Assembly: GCA_937877595.1 (NCBI GenBank)
Contig: CALFIY010000043.1
Coordinates: 1-40,103 of the forward strand
DNA length: 40,103 bases
Origin: an uncultured Prevotella sp.
GTDB lineage: Bacteria > Bacteroidota > Bacteroidia > Bacteroidales > Bacteroidaceae
Reading direction: 5' to 3'
The notes beneath the pieces were generated by a model. That model saw only the letters and a program-made list of their open reading frames with translations. It was not told the origin of the DNA and made no database searches. The stretch's first letter is position 1. Every line of letters begins with the position of its first letter. Positions 24,641 through 33,402 of the stretch are shown here, piece after piece. The translations under genes were made by a program, and so were the position numbers.

Positions 24641-27598
24641 TTATAGTTTTACACTTGTTTCCTTGCCGGTGTATTGTATCATCTTGCCCTCGGGATTTTC
24701 TGTGTTGAGTTCGCGCGGCTGGTCCTTGGATACGAATACAATGTTGAAGCGGCGGTTTTTCAACATTCCGTTGAACGTTCCGTTACGCTTTCCAAACTTA
24801 ACGGTTCTGGTGGCATCGCTGTACGTGATGTCAATGGTGGAATATTTTCCCTTCTCGTAATTGTAGTTTGTGCCCTCGTCCTCGTAGAGTTGGAACTGTG
24901 AGTCAGCACCTGCGTAGACGTAGAGATTGATAAGTTCGGCAGGCTTCTCGTCGCAATACTGTATCTCAGGACCGAAGGGAATGATGCTGCCAGCGCGGAC
25001 ATAGACAGGAATGCGCTCATAGGGAGCGTCGACGATGAGCGACTGGCCGCCGTCAATGTATTCTCCTGTGTAGAGGTCGTACCAGCCCGACTGCTTGGGG
25101 AAGTAGACACTGCGGTTGCGTGCCTTGTATTCGCCGACAGGGCATGCCATCAGCGCCGGGCCGAACATCCACTGGTCTTTTATGTTAAGAACGTTGGTGT
25201 CGCCGTTGAAATCCATGACAAGACCGCGCATCATGGTGTAGTCTGTCAGGTGTACCCAGCCAACCATGGAGTAGAGATACGGCATAAGGCGGTAGCGCAA
25301 CTTGTCGTAGTAGACAAACGACTTGTAGCATGGGTGATTGTCGGGGGCAAGGTTCCAGATTTCGCGCAGCGGCCACTGACCGTGTACGCGGAACAAAGGA
25401 ATGAAGGCGCCGAACTGGCTCCAGCGTGTCTGTAACTCGCGCCACTCCTTAAGGTCTTCGTTCTCAATACCTGTACGTGCGTACTCACCTTGAGCCTTCA
25501 TGTATCGGTTTTCTACGCAGAAACCACCCTGATCCATGCCCCAGAAAGGCAGTCCGGACATTGAGTAGTTGAGGCCCGCAGTCATCTGGGCGCGCATATC
25601 CTCCCAACGGGTGCCGATATCGCCCGACCATGTGGCCGTAGAGTAGCGCTGCTCGCCGGCGAAACCGCTGCGAGTGAGCAGGAAGACGCGCTGATTGGGC
25701 TGAACGGAGCGCTGGCCATTGTAGATGGCATCGGCATTGACAATGGAATAGGCGTTGAAATACTCTGTAGTTGTGCCGAGGGACGTGGGACCGCTGAGAG
25801 CCTTGCGGTACCACATCGGGGTGCAGTCGCGGACGTTAGGCTCAGAGGCATCCATCCACCAGGCATCGATGCCGTACTTGTATTTGGAGAAGAGGTTGTC
25901 GTCCATCTGCTTCCAGAACAACTTGCGGGCACCAGCGTCGTAGGCATCGTAGAAAGAACCAACATAGCCAGGGCCAACCCAGTCATGGATGTCATCAGTG
26001 ACTGCTTGATGATACATCCAACCTTTTTGGTCAATCTCCTTATAGTTGTCGGTATTGCAGTAGAACTTTGGCCAGACAGAAATCATAAAACGGCCACCCA
26101 TCTGATGCACGCTGTCGAGCATGGCCTGTGGATTAGGATAGCGTGAAGTCTCAAATTGATGTGAGCCCCACTGGTCTTCTGACCAGTAATTCCAGTCTTG
26201 TACGATGTTGTCGCATGGAATTTGGCGCTTACGAAACTCTGCCAGGTTCTCCTCAATCTCCTGTGACGTCTTATAGCGCTCGCGGCTTTGCCAGAAACCT
26301 AATGCCCATTTGGGATAGACAGGGGCACGCCCCGTCAGAGTGCGATAGCCAGAAATTATTTCGTCTGCGTTCCGTCCTGCAATGAAATAGTAGTCCATGT
26401 CCTTGGCCATCTCGCTCCAGATAGAGAGTTTTCCCTGGTCCTTGTTGGGTTTGGCCACTCGCAGACCGCAGTAACTGACATCGCCGTCGGGCTGCCACTC
26501 GATGCGCAACTGGTAGCGCTTGCCTTTACTTAAAATCTTGCGGAACTTATAGGTGTTGGGGTTCCATGCCGTACGCCAGCGCTCGGGTACAACTAACTGG
26601 CCACCGATGTATACCTTAATATATCCTGCATAATAAAGGATGAAATGATACTGCATGTCGCGAGGTGCTTCGATAAAGCCTTCGTAGACTACCTTGGAAC
26701 CGTTTAGCGCAAAGCCCTTCGGCAAGTTCTTGATGCCGCCTGGCTCTGTCTGCCGGGCCAGAATGGAAGCAGCAGGCGTGTCAAACTCATAGTAGATTGA
26801 ATCCTCATCGCGCACTAATTTATTACCGCTTTTATCCACGTAGGTACCTGTCAGGTGCCCCTTCTTGCCTTGTTTGTCGTAAATCTTGAAGGCATGGTGC
26901 AACTGCTGATAGTCGTCGGGGTTGCCAAAGCGGCAGTAACTGTAGGAGTCCCACAGCAGACCGTAGTTCCTGGTCGACAGGACAAAAGGTACAGAGACTT
27001 TGGTGTTGTATTGAAACAGGTCTTCGTTCAGTCCTTTCATGTTGAGTTCTTCCGACTGGTGCTGGCCCAAGCCGTAGAACGACTCTTCCTTAGGGCTCAC
27101 TGGGCTGTCGAACAGCAGACGCCACGTCAGTCCCTGCCGTTGCTCCTCGGATACTTTTGCCACATCGACACCAATCTCGCGGTCAGGTACGCGGAATGGC
27201 TTGAATGTCTTTCCGCCATTCTTTGCCTCGCGCAGCAGTTTCTTACCGTCGGCGTCGTAGAAAGTGACGCGTCCTGTAAGTTTCTCTACACGCGCCTCAA
27301 CACCTTGCGCCTTTATACTCACTTCGTCTCCGTCGCTGACGGTAAACTTGGGCTTCTGGGTTTGCGGTACTATGATGAGACTTTCCTTTTCTGGCAGCGT
27401 GGCGTTGCTTGTGGCCTGTACGCGGATGATGAGGTCATTGACGACCTGCAGTCTTACAACCTTGGCACCATCGGGCTGTGGCTGTTTGACGTTGATGGTA
27501 ACAAACTGGCCTTTCACCTCGTAGTCGGCCGCGGTCACAGCAGCAGCGCAGAACAAAAAGCAGGCTGCTGAAAGTATGCTAATCTTGAGTTGTTTCAT
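24641..27598 (-). CDS. GH31 glycoside hydrolase with PA14 insert, alpha-xylosidase-like
   Basis: A 985-residue exported enzyme. The Sec signal peptide (residues 1-23, cleavage near VTA-AD) has no lipobox, so it is probably periplasmic. After an N-terminal beta domain, a PA14-like insert (about 235-385, with YHFILYYAGYIKVYIGGQ) leads into the GH31 barrel. The nucleophile is D583 in AWWMDASEPN and the acid/base D660 in TWSGDIGTRW. PA14 in this position and the WWMDASEPN motif resemble known alpha-xylosidases of xyloglucan loci (Cellvibrio and Bacteroides types), so release of xylose from xyloglucan oligosaccharides is the best guess; alpha-glucosidase is possible. It lies between the sensor (36 bases) and the kinase (19 bases). 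No SusC/SusD genes are nearby. Confidence 0.92.
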   Translation of the reverse strand: MKQLKISILSAACFLFCAAAVTAADYEVKGQFVTINVKQPQPDGAKVVRLQVVNDLIIRVQATSNATLPEKESLIIVPQTQKPKFTVSDGDEVSIKAQGVEARVEKLTGRVTFYDADGKKLLREAKNGGKTFKPFRVPDREIGVDVAKVSEEQRQGLTWRLLFDSPVSPKEESFYGLGQHQSEELNMKGLNEDLFQYNTKVSVPFVLSTRNYGLLWDSYSYCRFGNPDDYQQLHHAFKIYDKQGKKGHLTGTYVDKSGNKLVRDEDSIYYEFDTPAASILARQTEPGGIKNLPKGFALNGSKVVYEGFIEAPRDMQYHFILYYAGYIKVYIGGQLVVPERWRTAWNPNTYKFRKILSKGKRYQLRIEWQPDGDVSYCGLRVAKPNKDQGKLSIWSEMAKDMDYYFIAGRNADEIISGYRTLTGRAPVYPKWALGFWQSRERYKTSQEIEENLAEFRKRQIPCDNIVQDWNYWSEDQWGSHQFETSRYPNPQAMLDSVHQMGGRFMISVWPKFYCNTDNYKEIDQKGWMYHQAVTDDIHDWVGPGYVGSFYDAYDAGARKLFWKQMDDNLFSKYKYGIDAWWMDASEPNVRDCTPMWYRKALSGPTSLGTTTEYFNAYSIVNADAIYNGQRSVQPNQRVFLLTRSGFAGEQRYSTATWSGDIGTRWEDMRAQMTAGLNYSMSGLPFWGMDQGGFCVENRYMKAQGEYARTGIENEDLKEWRELQTRWSQFGAFIPLFRVHGQWPLREIWNLAPDNHPCYKSFVYYDKLRYRLMPYLYSMVGWVHLTDYTMMRGLVMDFNGDTNVLNIKDQWMFGPALMACPVGEYKARNRSVYFPKQSGWYDLYTGEYIDGGQSLIVDAPYERIPVYVRAGSIIPFGPEIQYCDEKPAELINLYVYAGADSQFQLYEDEGTNYNYEKGKYSTIDITYSDATRTVKFGKRNGTFNGMLKNRRFNIVFVSKDQPRELNTENPEGKMIQYTGKETSVKL

Positions 27599-27634
27599 GT
27601 TATATCGTTCTATTATTTTTTTCTTAATGCCTGA

Positions 27635-30600
27635 TTAATTATTATTGGAGGGCTCGTCGATGATTTCGGCTTCTTCTATGACATCTCCCTGAGGCAGGGT
27701 GATGACAAAAATGGTGCCTCCGCCAGGGTTGTCTTCGATGCGGATGTCGCCGCCATGTCGTGTAATAATATCCCTGACGCGATCCAATCCGATGCCTTCA
27801 CCATTGACAATAGGGTCGAAGGCATGTTCCTTGTATTCATCGCGTATGCCTATGCCATTGTCGGCAACCTGTATCTGCGCGCAGTCGTTTGCAGTGCGTG
27901 CCACGCCGACACTGATGGTGCAGTCGTTTGGAGAGAATTTTACAGAGTTGTGGAATAGCGTCCGTAATACATCGCCTATCTTTTCTGCATCGAAATCAAC
28001 AATCATTTCTCTTACTGCTGTCAGGAAGTTGAGTCTCAGGCGTCTGTCTGTGATTTCCGGTTTGTAGCCTTCGGTCTGTTTGCGTACGAAATCCACAATG
28101 TCGGCATTCTTCTTGTTCAGCGTTATTTCCTCCACGGCAGTCTGTGGCTCATTTTGTTTGCCTTTTTGCTCGGCATTCTCCTTTGCCAGTTGCAGGCGCA
28201 TCTCGTTCATCCACTGTTGCTTTTCCAAATCGCGTCGTATGCTCTCTACGTGCATGCGCTTCAACTGCCGCTTCATCCACCACTTACGCCACCACCATGC
28301 TGCTGCGGCAATGAGAAGCATATAGACGAGCACCATCCAGCGTGTGCGCCAGAGTGGCGGACGTATCGTGATTTCCAACTGGCTTTCCTCGTCTCCCATT
28401 GTGCCGTCGTCATTCAACATTCGTACATATAGAATGTAGTTGCCAGGGCGCAGGGAGTTGTATGTTATGTTGGGGTTAAGTTCTGACGTGCGAACCCAGT
28501 TGTCGTTGAAGCCTTCCAACCGATAAACGAACCGTGACTGGTTGTGGATCTCGCCACTGCTGCTCGCCAGTTGAATGGTAAACTGGTCGTTGTAGCGCAG
28601 GTCTACGGAACGACAAATGTTAAGGGCTTCGTCGATGGCTATTCGGCCGTCTATACGTTCGCCAACTCTTACGTCGCGGTCGAACAGTTGCAGGCCACTG
28701 AATATAGGCTTTTCTCCCATGCGCCCTTCGCCAAGATGACTTGGGTCTATGATATCAACGCCATCCTGTCCTCCTATGAGTACAAGTCCACTGCGTGTAA
28801 CGTATGTGGAACGTTGGTTGTGCGTGCCCTGCTGAATTCCGTCACGGCTGTTGAAACTTCTTACCACAAACTGCCATGTGCCATCCTCAAGTTTCTTGGG
28901 TACAACGTTCGACACACCATGCTCTGTGGATACCCACATGGTGTTACGCTTGTCTTCTTTTATACCAACAACGCTGGAGCCAAAGAGGCCGCCGTTCATG
29001 TCAATGAGCCACTGCTGCTTTGTCTTCTCATCAAAAATGCAAACACCGGCTGTTGAGCCCTGCCAGATCAGTCCGCGGCTATCCTGCATGATGTCTGTGG
29101 TGGCAGCCATTGCTGCCATCTGTCCTTGCACCACAGGAATTTCGCGGTTAATGATTTTTCCTGTCTTTGGATTGAGTATCAAGTAATATTCTGTGTTTCC
29201 TGCAAGAAGCCAGCCCTTATCGGTCCATGAAAGAGTGGTCATATAGTCGCTCTTCATCACGCTGTTCCTTGTGCTCCACGACTTGAAACGTCCAGTTTTT
29301 ACGTCAAGCCGTTGTATGCCGTTGCCCAGTGTGCCAATCCAGATGTTGTCCCATCTGTCTTCGGTGACGCTCCACACATTGTTGTTGTTGAGCCCAAGAG
29401 TATCGCCGGTGTTAAGGTAGTTGGTAAAGTGGCCGTCGTGATAGCGTATCAGACCGCCGTTGTATGTGCCAAACCAAACTGAGCCATCACGGGTGCCCTT
29501 GCTTGCCACCATAACGTCGGATGCTATTCCGCTGTTGGCTTTGTTGAATAATGTCTGTTCATCGGTGGCGGGATTGTAGCGTATTATTCCACGGTCGTTC
29601 ATGCCAAACCACCAGAAACCGTTGGTGTCCTCCGTAATGGCGTTGACGTCGCCAACTTCCAGCAGGCGTATGTTTGACAGATTTTCCATGTAGAGGCTTA
29701 TGCCGTTGCGGTAAGAACCTATCCAAACACGGTCGCTGGTGTCGATATACATGTGCTTCAAGGTGTTCTCGCAGATGCTGGTCTCGTCTTGGCGGTTGTT
29801 GACATATTGGCGTACCTCTTTTGTCTTAGGGTCAGCAATTACCAGACCGTCGTGGTCGGTTGCCATCCATATCCAGCCTCTGTTGTCGGTTGCCACGTCC
29901 CACACTATAAGTTCGTGGTCAACAGGAGACGTGATGTCAAGAGCGTTGAGATAGTCGGTTACTGAATGGAACCATTTGTTCCACCTTTTTATATATATAT
30001 AGGCATTGCCTTGTGTAAGGAGCCAGTAGTTGCCATGTTTGTCGGTGTGTACGTCGTAGGCCTGATTGTCCCATCCGCCGTTTTTACGTGGATAGTCGGT
30101 GCGCCAGCCAATCTTGCAGTCTTTGCTTTCAATGTAGAACACCTGACCGTTGGTAGTGGCAATGAGAATGCCGTCGGCATAATTGTCGAACGATGAGACG
30201 TAGGCTTCTTTTGGATACTCACTGTCGCCATAGCCATAGTGCAGAAGACTAAGTTTTTTTGTATCTGGGTGGTAGCAGTAGATGCCTTCGTCGTATGTCT
30301 TTACCCAAAGGTTGCGCTTGTTGTCAACGAAAACCCTGTCTACACCGCCTTTTATTCCTAATTTGGCAAAATAGACTTGTGGATTGCGCTCACACTTCTC
30401 CGTGGTGGGATTTAAGAGAGTGTAGTTCATTCCCTGTTTGACAATAAGCATGCCGTCGGCTGTTTCCATTACGCCGTCGATATAGTTGTTGCGCAGGGAA
30501 GTGGTATCGGTTGCATCAGAGTAGAATGTGCGGAAGCGATAGCCGTCATAGCGGTTCAGTCCATAAGAGGTGCCGAGCCATACAAAGCCGTGGCTGTCGC

Positions 30601-30733
30601 GATAAATGCAGTTGACTTGTGAATTGGAAAGTCCGTCGCGTGTGTCAAGTCGACGGAATTTTATGTCTGGTAAAGTGGCTGTTGCTGAGAGAAAACAGAA
30701 AACAACAAGTATAGTGGAGAGAAGTCGTTTCAT
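27635..30733 (-). CDS. HTCS-like beta-propeller sensor with ATPase domain but no phosphoacceptor domain
   Basis: A 1032-residue protein. A signal peptide (MKRLLSTILVVFCFLSATA) is followed by a large periplasmic double beta-propeller of Reg_prop repeats (e.g. GFVWLGTSYGLNRYDG, DNIWIGTLGNGIQRLD), a Y_Y_Y domain (about 700-785, ending in LRPGNYILYVRMLNDDG), one membrane helix (about 793-814), a short coiled coil, and a HATPase_c domain with N-box FHNSVKFSPND, DNGIGI and GEGIGL. Hybrid two-component sensors of this type normally have HisKA with an H-box, then a receiver and AraC domain: all three are absent. The start is the ATG overlapping the lacI stop (ATGA). It probably senses a sugar ligand in the periplasm. 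Confidence 0.9.
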   Translation of the reverse strand: MKRLLSTILVVFCFLSATATLPDIKFRRLDTRDGLSNSQVNCIYRDSHGFVWLGTSYGLNRYDGYRFRTFYSDATDTTSLRNNYIDGVMETADGMLIVKQGMNYTLLNPTTEKCERNPQVYFAKLGIKGGVDRVFVDNKRNLWVKTYDEGIYCYHPDTKKLSLLHYGYGDSEYPKEAYVSSFDNYADGILIATTNGQVFYIESKDCKIGWRTDYPRKNGGWDNQAYDVHTDKHGNYWLLTQGNAYIYIKRWNKWFHSVTDYLNALDITSPVDHELIVWDVATDNRGWIWMATDHDGLVIADPKTKEVRQYVNNRQDETSICENTLKHMYIDTSDRVWIGSYRNGISLYMENLSNIRLLEVGDVNAITEDTNGFWWFGMNDRGIIRYNPATDEQTLFNKANSGIASDVMVASKGTRDGSVWFGTYNGGLIRYHDGHFTNYLNTGDTLGLNNNNVWSVTEDRWDNIWIGTLGNGIQRLDVKTGRFKSWSTRNSVMKSDYMTTLSWTDKGWLLAGNTEYYLILNPKTGKIINREIPVVQGQMAAMAATTDIMQDSRGLIWQGSTAGVCIFDEKTKQQWLIDMNGGLFGSSVVGIKEDKRNTMWVSTEHGVSNVVPKKLEDGTWQFVVRSFNSRDGIQQGTHNQRSTYVTRSGLVLIGGQDGVDIIDPSHLGEGRMGEKPIFSGLQLFDRDVRVGERIDGRIAIDEALNICRSVDLRYNDQFTIQLASSSGEIHNQSRFVYRLEGFNDNWVRTSELNPNITYNSLRPGNYILYVRMLNDDGTMGDEESQLEITIRPPLWRTRWMVLVYMLLIAAAAWWWRKWWMKRQLKRMHVESIRRDLEKQQWMNEMRLQLAKENAEQKGKQNEPQTAVEEITLNKKNADIVDFVRKQTEGYKPEITDRRLRLNFLTAVREMIVDFDAEKIGDVLRTLFHNSVKFSPNDCTISVGVARTANDCAQIQVADNGIGIRDEYKEHAFDPIVNGEGIGLDRVRDIITRHGGDIRIEDNPGGGTIFVITLPQGDVIEEAEIIDEPSNNN

Positions 30734-31794
30734 TTTTGGGAGTTGTCGGTTGGTGTGTGATGATTGACGGAGGACGTTTTGGCAGACGTGTCTCTGATTA
30801 CCAGTTTCTGTGGTACTATCTGATGATACACTTTCGTGTCGCCTTCTATAGCCTGCAGCAACATCTGGCATGCGGTAATACCCATCTGGTGTGACTGGTC
30901 TTCTATAGCAGAAAGGCGGGGAGAAACGTATTCCGCGTGAGCGTCGTCGGTAAATCCGATAAGTGCAACGTCGTCGGGAATGCGTAGCCCTTTCTGCTTT
31001 ATTGCAGAGAAGGCAGCAAATGCTATAATATCGTTGAAGGCGAGTATTGCATCGGGTGGTGTAGTGCTTTCGAGCAGTCGTAACGTTGCCTGCAGTGCTA
31101 TGTCATAGTCTATCTTGTCGCAGGCCACAAGGTTGCGGTCTATCGGAATGTGGTTTTCGCGCAAGGCTTCAAGATAGCCGTGCTTTCTTCTTTTCACCAT
31201 GTCCAGATGATTTGGTCCGCCAATGAAAGCAATTCTCCTGCTGCCTGTATCGATGAGATGCTGTGTGGCCTGTTGTGCGGCTTCGTCGCCGTTGGCTGTC
31301 ACGCTGGAAAACTTGTCAGAAAGACACGTGCGCCCGAAAAAAACCAATGGAATGCCCATTTGTGCAATTTCCTCGTAGTGCCTGTAGTCGGTTGTTTCTT
31401 GTGACAGACATGCTATGATGCCCTCCACGTGCAGGCTGATAAAATTGTCAACAGCCTGTGTCTCGTCGTTGAAGTCTTCGTGGCTGTTGGCGCTTATCAC
31501 GCTATAGCCTTTTCTGCGCGCCTCGTCTTCAATGCCGTCAAGCACGGCAGCGTAATAGTGAGTCACAAGATTTGGAACTACGACGCCAATCATGCGTGGT
31601 GCCTCTTTGCGCAGACTTTGGGCAAAGGGATTTGGCCTGTAGTTCATTTGCTGAGCCAACTCCTTGACGCGTTGCCTCATTTCCTTGCCAATCTCGGGAG
31701 AATTGCGCAGTGCCCTGCTCACAGTGGCAATGCTGACATCAAGTTCTCGTGCAAGGTCTTTGAGCGAAGTGCGATGTAATTTGTTATTGGTCAT
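30730..31794 (-). CDS. LacI-family transcriptional regulator
   Basis: A 354-residue DNA-binding protein. The N-terminal helix-turn-helix and hinge (residues 6-60) read SLKDLARELDVSIATVSRAL, then NYRPNPFAQSLR. A periplasmic-binding-protein-like sugar domain follows (IGVVVPNLVTHYYAAVLDGIE, AFIGGPNHLDMVKRR, DAILAFNDIIAF, IALIGFTDD-type segment). An in-frame start 13 codons upstream overlaps the promoter -7 box, so ATG 31794 (MTNNKLHRTS) is the start, almost leaderless. Its stop overlaps the start of the sensor gene as ATGA, so the two are translated together. A CG-centred palindrome over the -33 box suggests autoregulation. The ligand is probably a sugar linked to the GH31 enzyme; inference. Confidence 0.93.
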   Translation of the reverse strand: MTNNKLHRTSLKDLARELDVSIATVSRALRNSPEIGKEMRQRVKELAQQMNYRPNPFAQSLRKEAPRMIGVVVPNLVTHYYAAVLDGIEDEARRKGYSVISANSHEDFNDETQAVDNFISLHVEGIIACLSQETTDYRHYEEIAQMGIPLVFFGRTCLSDKFSSVTANGDEAAQQATQHLIDTGSRRIAFIGGPNHLDMVKRRKHGYLEALRENHIPIDRNLVACDKIDYDIALQATLRLLESTTPPDAILAFNDIIAFAAFSAIKQKGLRIPDDVALIGFTDDAHAEYVSPRLSAIEDQSHQMGITACQMLLQAIEGDTKVYHQIVPQKLVIRDTSAKTSSVNHHTPTDNSQK

Positions 31795-31802
31795 TTCAGC
31801 CG

Positions 31803-31834
31803 CAAATATATGTAAAAAGATTTTACCACGCAAA
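31803..31834 (-). promoter_or_regulatory. Promoter of the lacI-sensor-GH31-kinase operon
   Basis: Minus-strand TTTG (31834-31831), 20 bases, TATATTTG (31810-31803): a near-ideal match. The predicted leader before the lacI ATG is only a few bases. No other promoter is visible before the three downstream genes. Confidence 0.78.
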
Positions 31835-31842
31835 CGTTTACG
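31829..31842. promoter_or_regulatory. Probable LacI-family operator
   Basis: CGCAAACGTTTACG is palindromic apart from one base pair and centred on CG, the hallmark of LacI-family operators. It covers the -33 box of the operon promoter, where a bound dimer would block RNA polymerase. Confidence 0.65.
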
Positions 31843-31863
31843 TTTCTTTTTTTAGTCTTTTTG

Positions 31864-31894
31864 TTGTTTGTGCATGTGAAACCGCATATTTTTG
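31864..31894 (+). promoter_or_regulatory. Orphan plus-strand promoter between lacI and nadK
   Basis: TTG (31864-31866), 20 bases, TATTTTTG (31887-31894). No gene lies downstream on this strand, only a hairpin 55 bases later. See the small RNA candidate. Confidence 0.55.
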
Positions 31895-31898
31895 CAGC

Positions 31899-31980
31899 CA
31901 GAATAGAATGAGTAATGAATAGTTGATAATAAGTTAGTTAGAAAAAGGAATAGGATTGTCGTGAGACAATCCTATTTTTG
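31899..31980 (+). ncRNA. Candidate small RNA of about 80 nt, divergent from lacI
   Basis: A well-formed plus-strand promoter is followed within 85 bases by a strong hairpin with an 11-bp perfect stem and TTTTT. The intervening stretch has stop codons in all frames, with nothing longer than a four-codon reading frame (ATG 31908). It would yield a discrete RNA of about 80 nt. The alternative is that the hairpin serves only nadK on the other strand and the promoter match is chance. No RNA family is recognised. Confidence 0.35.
31950..31979. terminator. Bidirectional intrinsic terminator after nadK
   Basis: ATAGGATTGTC (31950-31960) pairs perfectly with GACAATCCTAT (31965-31975) around GTGA. TTTTTG follows on the plus strand, and TCCTTTTTC on the minus strand. 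It ends the mutS2-nadK operon and could end the candidate small RNA. Confidence 0.85.
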
Positions 31981-32859
31981 TTATCCTCGGACATCTGCAC
32001 CCCACATCATTTTTTCTCGCAGTGTGTTGAAATATTGTGTTCCGGCACGTTTCACAACCTTAACGTCGTATGATGCTTTCTTAAGTGTGAGACGTGTTGC
32101 TTCGGGCAGTTTTTCCGAGCGTCCGTCAAGTGCAACGAGGAAGTTGTGCGTACGGCTTTCTACCATGATTTCTATCAGGGAGTTTTCCGAGACCACCAAC
32201 GGTCGCACGTTGAGTGAATGTGGTGCAACGGCGGTAAGTGACATCACGTGCGTGCCAGGTACGATTATTGGTCCGCCAACAGAAAGAGAATACGCAGTGG
32301 AGCCTGTTGGCGTGCTTACTACGAGTCCGTCTGCTTGATAGGTTGTAAGATAGTTACCGTCAATATTCACATGCAAAGCAATCATTGAAGCCGTGTCGCG
32401 TTTAAGAATAGCAACGTCGTTAAGTGCGCAGGGATAGCCTTGAAGAGATTCTCCGTTGGTTGCCACTTCTATTGCCACACGTGTCTCTGTGGTATAGTTG
32501 TTGCCATGTAGGTCGGCAATAGTAGTCTTTATTTCTTGTGCATTGACATCAGCGAGGAAGCCCAGTCGTCCTGTGTTTACGCCCAGTATGGGAATTTGCT
32601 TGTCGCCCACCATGCTTGCTGTTCGCAGGAAAGTTCCATCGCCGCCCATGGAGATAGCAAAATCGGCATCGAATTGATTGTTTTCGAAAATGTGTACTCC
32701 TTGTATGGGTAGTTGTTGCCCGTTTGTCAGGAAATTGTAGAAGTCGCGCTCTATGCTTACTTCTGCATTGTGGTCGGCAAGACAGTTGAGAATGGTCTGT
32801 ATAGACGCTGACTTTCTTGGCTGATATAGGTTTCCGAAGATTGCAAAACGTAGTGGCAT
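31981..32859 (-). CDS. nadK: NAD kinase
   Basis: Phosphorylates NAD to NADP with ATP or polyphosphate; cytoplasmic. In 292 residues: the diacylglycerol-kinase-like GGDGT (72-76, in SMGGDGTFLRTA), the NAD-binding NTGRLGFLAD, the LNDVAI motif (N147-D148), and the GLVVSTPTGSTAYSLSVGGP signature. Start ATG gives MPLRFAIFGN, a normal family N-terminus. It follows folA by 21 bases and closes the mutS2, rsmF-like, thyA, folA, nadK operon, ending five bases before a terminator stem. Placement beside folA puts NADP supply next to an NADPH consumer. Confidence 0.96.
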   Translation of the reverse strand: MPLRFAIFGNLYQPRKSASIQTILNCLADHNAEVSIERDFYNFLTNGQQLPIQGVHIFENNQFDADFAISMGGDGTFLRTASMVGDKQIPILGVNTGRLGFLADVNAQEIKTTIADLHGNNYTTETRVAIEVATNGESLQGYPCALNDVAILKRDTASMIALHVNIDGNYLTTYQADGLVVSTPTGSTAYSLSVGGPIIVPGTHVMSLTAVAPHSLNVRPLVVSENSLIEIMVESRTHNFLVALDGRSEKLPEATRLTLKKASYDVKVVKRAGTQYFNTLREKMMWGADVRG

Positions 32860-32880
32860 GGCTGGTCTTGGATTTTGTTA

Positions 32881-33387
32881 TTATAATGTTTTGTCGTTTG
32901 GAGAGAGTGTATAGTCTACGAAGGAGTAGGCGAAGGCATGTCGCTCGTCGGCAACGTGGTTTTCGCGCCATGTTTCGCTCCACTGGCTATAGTCGGGGAA
33001 GAATGCGTCGGCATCTTCGGGCGTATCGTCAACTTCTGTCAGACATAGTTGCGTGGCGAGCGGCATGGCTTCAGCATATACCCTTGCTCCACCAATAACG
33101 TATACACTATCGTCATCGCTGCAACTGTCAAGCGCTTCTTGCAGTGAAGGATAAACATCGCATCCCGGCAGTTCATTCACTGTTGTGCTCAGCACAACGT
33201 TGCGCCTGTTGGGCAGTGCACCTTTGGGAAGCGAGTCGAATGTGTTGCGTCCCATGATGATGGTGTTGCCAGTGGTGAGTTGGCGGAAGCGTTTCATGTC
33301 GTTCGGCAACCAGTAGAGCAGGCGGTTGTTAAGTCCGATTGCTCCGTTGCGTGCTACGGCAGCAATAATCTTAAGATTGCTATTCAT
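32881..33387 (-). CDS. folA: Dihydrofolate reductase
   Basis: Reduces dihydrofolate to tetrahydrofolate with NADPH. The 168 residues fit the chromosomal type. Visible features: IIAAVARNGAIGLNNRLL, the substrate-binding acid D30 in WLPNDMKRF, the NADPH motifs TIIMGRNTFDSLPKG and NRRNVVLS, and VYVIGGARVYAEAM. It follows thyA by 15 bases. The order thyA-folA is common; both are here translated after an rRNA methyltransferase and mutS2. Nothing in the sequence suggests an antifolate-resistant variant. Confidence 0.96.
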   Translation of the reverse strand: MNSNLKIIAAVARNGAIGLNNRLLYWLPNDMKRFRQLTTGNTIIMGRNTFDSLPKGALPNRRNVVLSTTVNELPGCDVYPSLQEALDSCSDDDSVYVIGGARVYAEAMPLATQLCLTEVDDTPEDADAFFPDYSQWSETWRENHVADERHAFAYSFVDYTLSPNDKTL

Positions 33388-33402
33388 TTTTTCGTTGGGA
33401 AA

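Noticed and set aside
31908..31922. Four-codon reading frame inside the candidate small RNA
   Set aside because: Too short to support as a gene.
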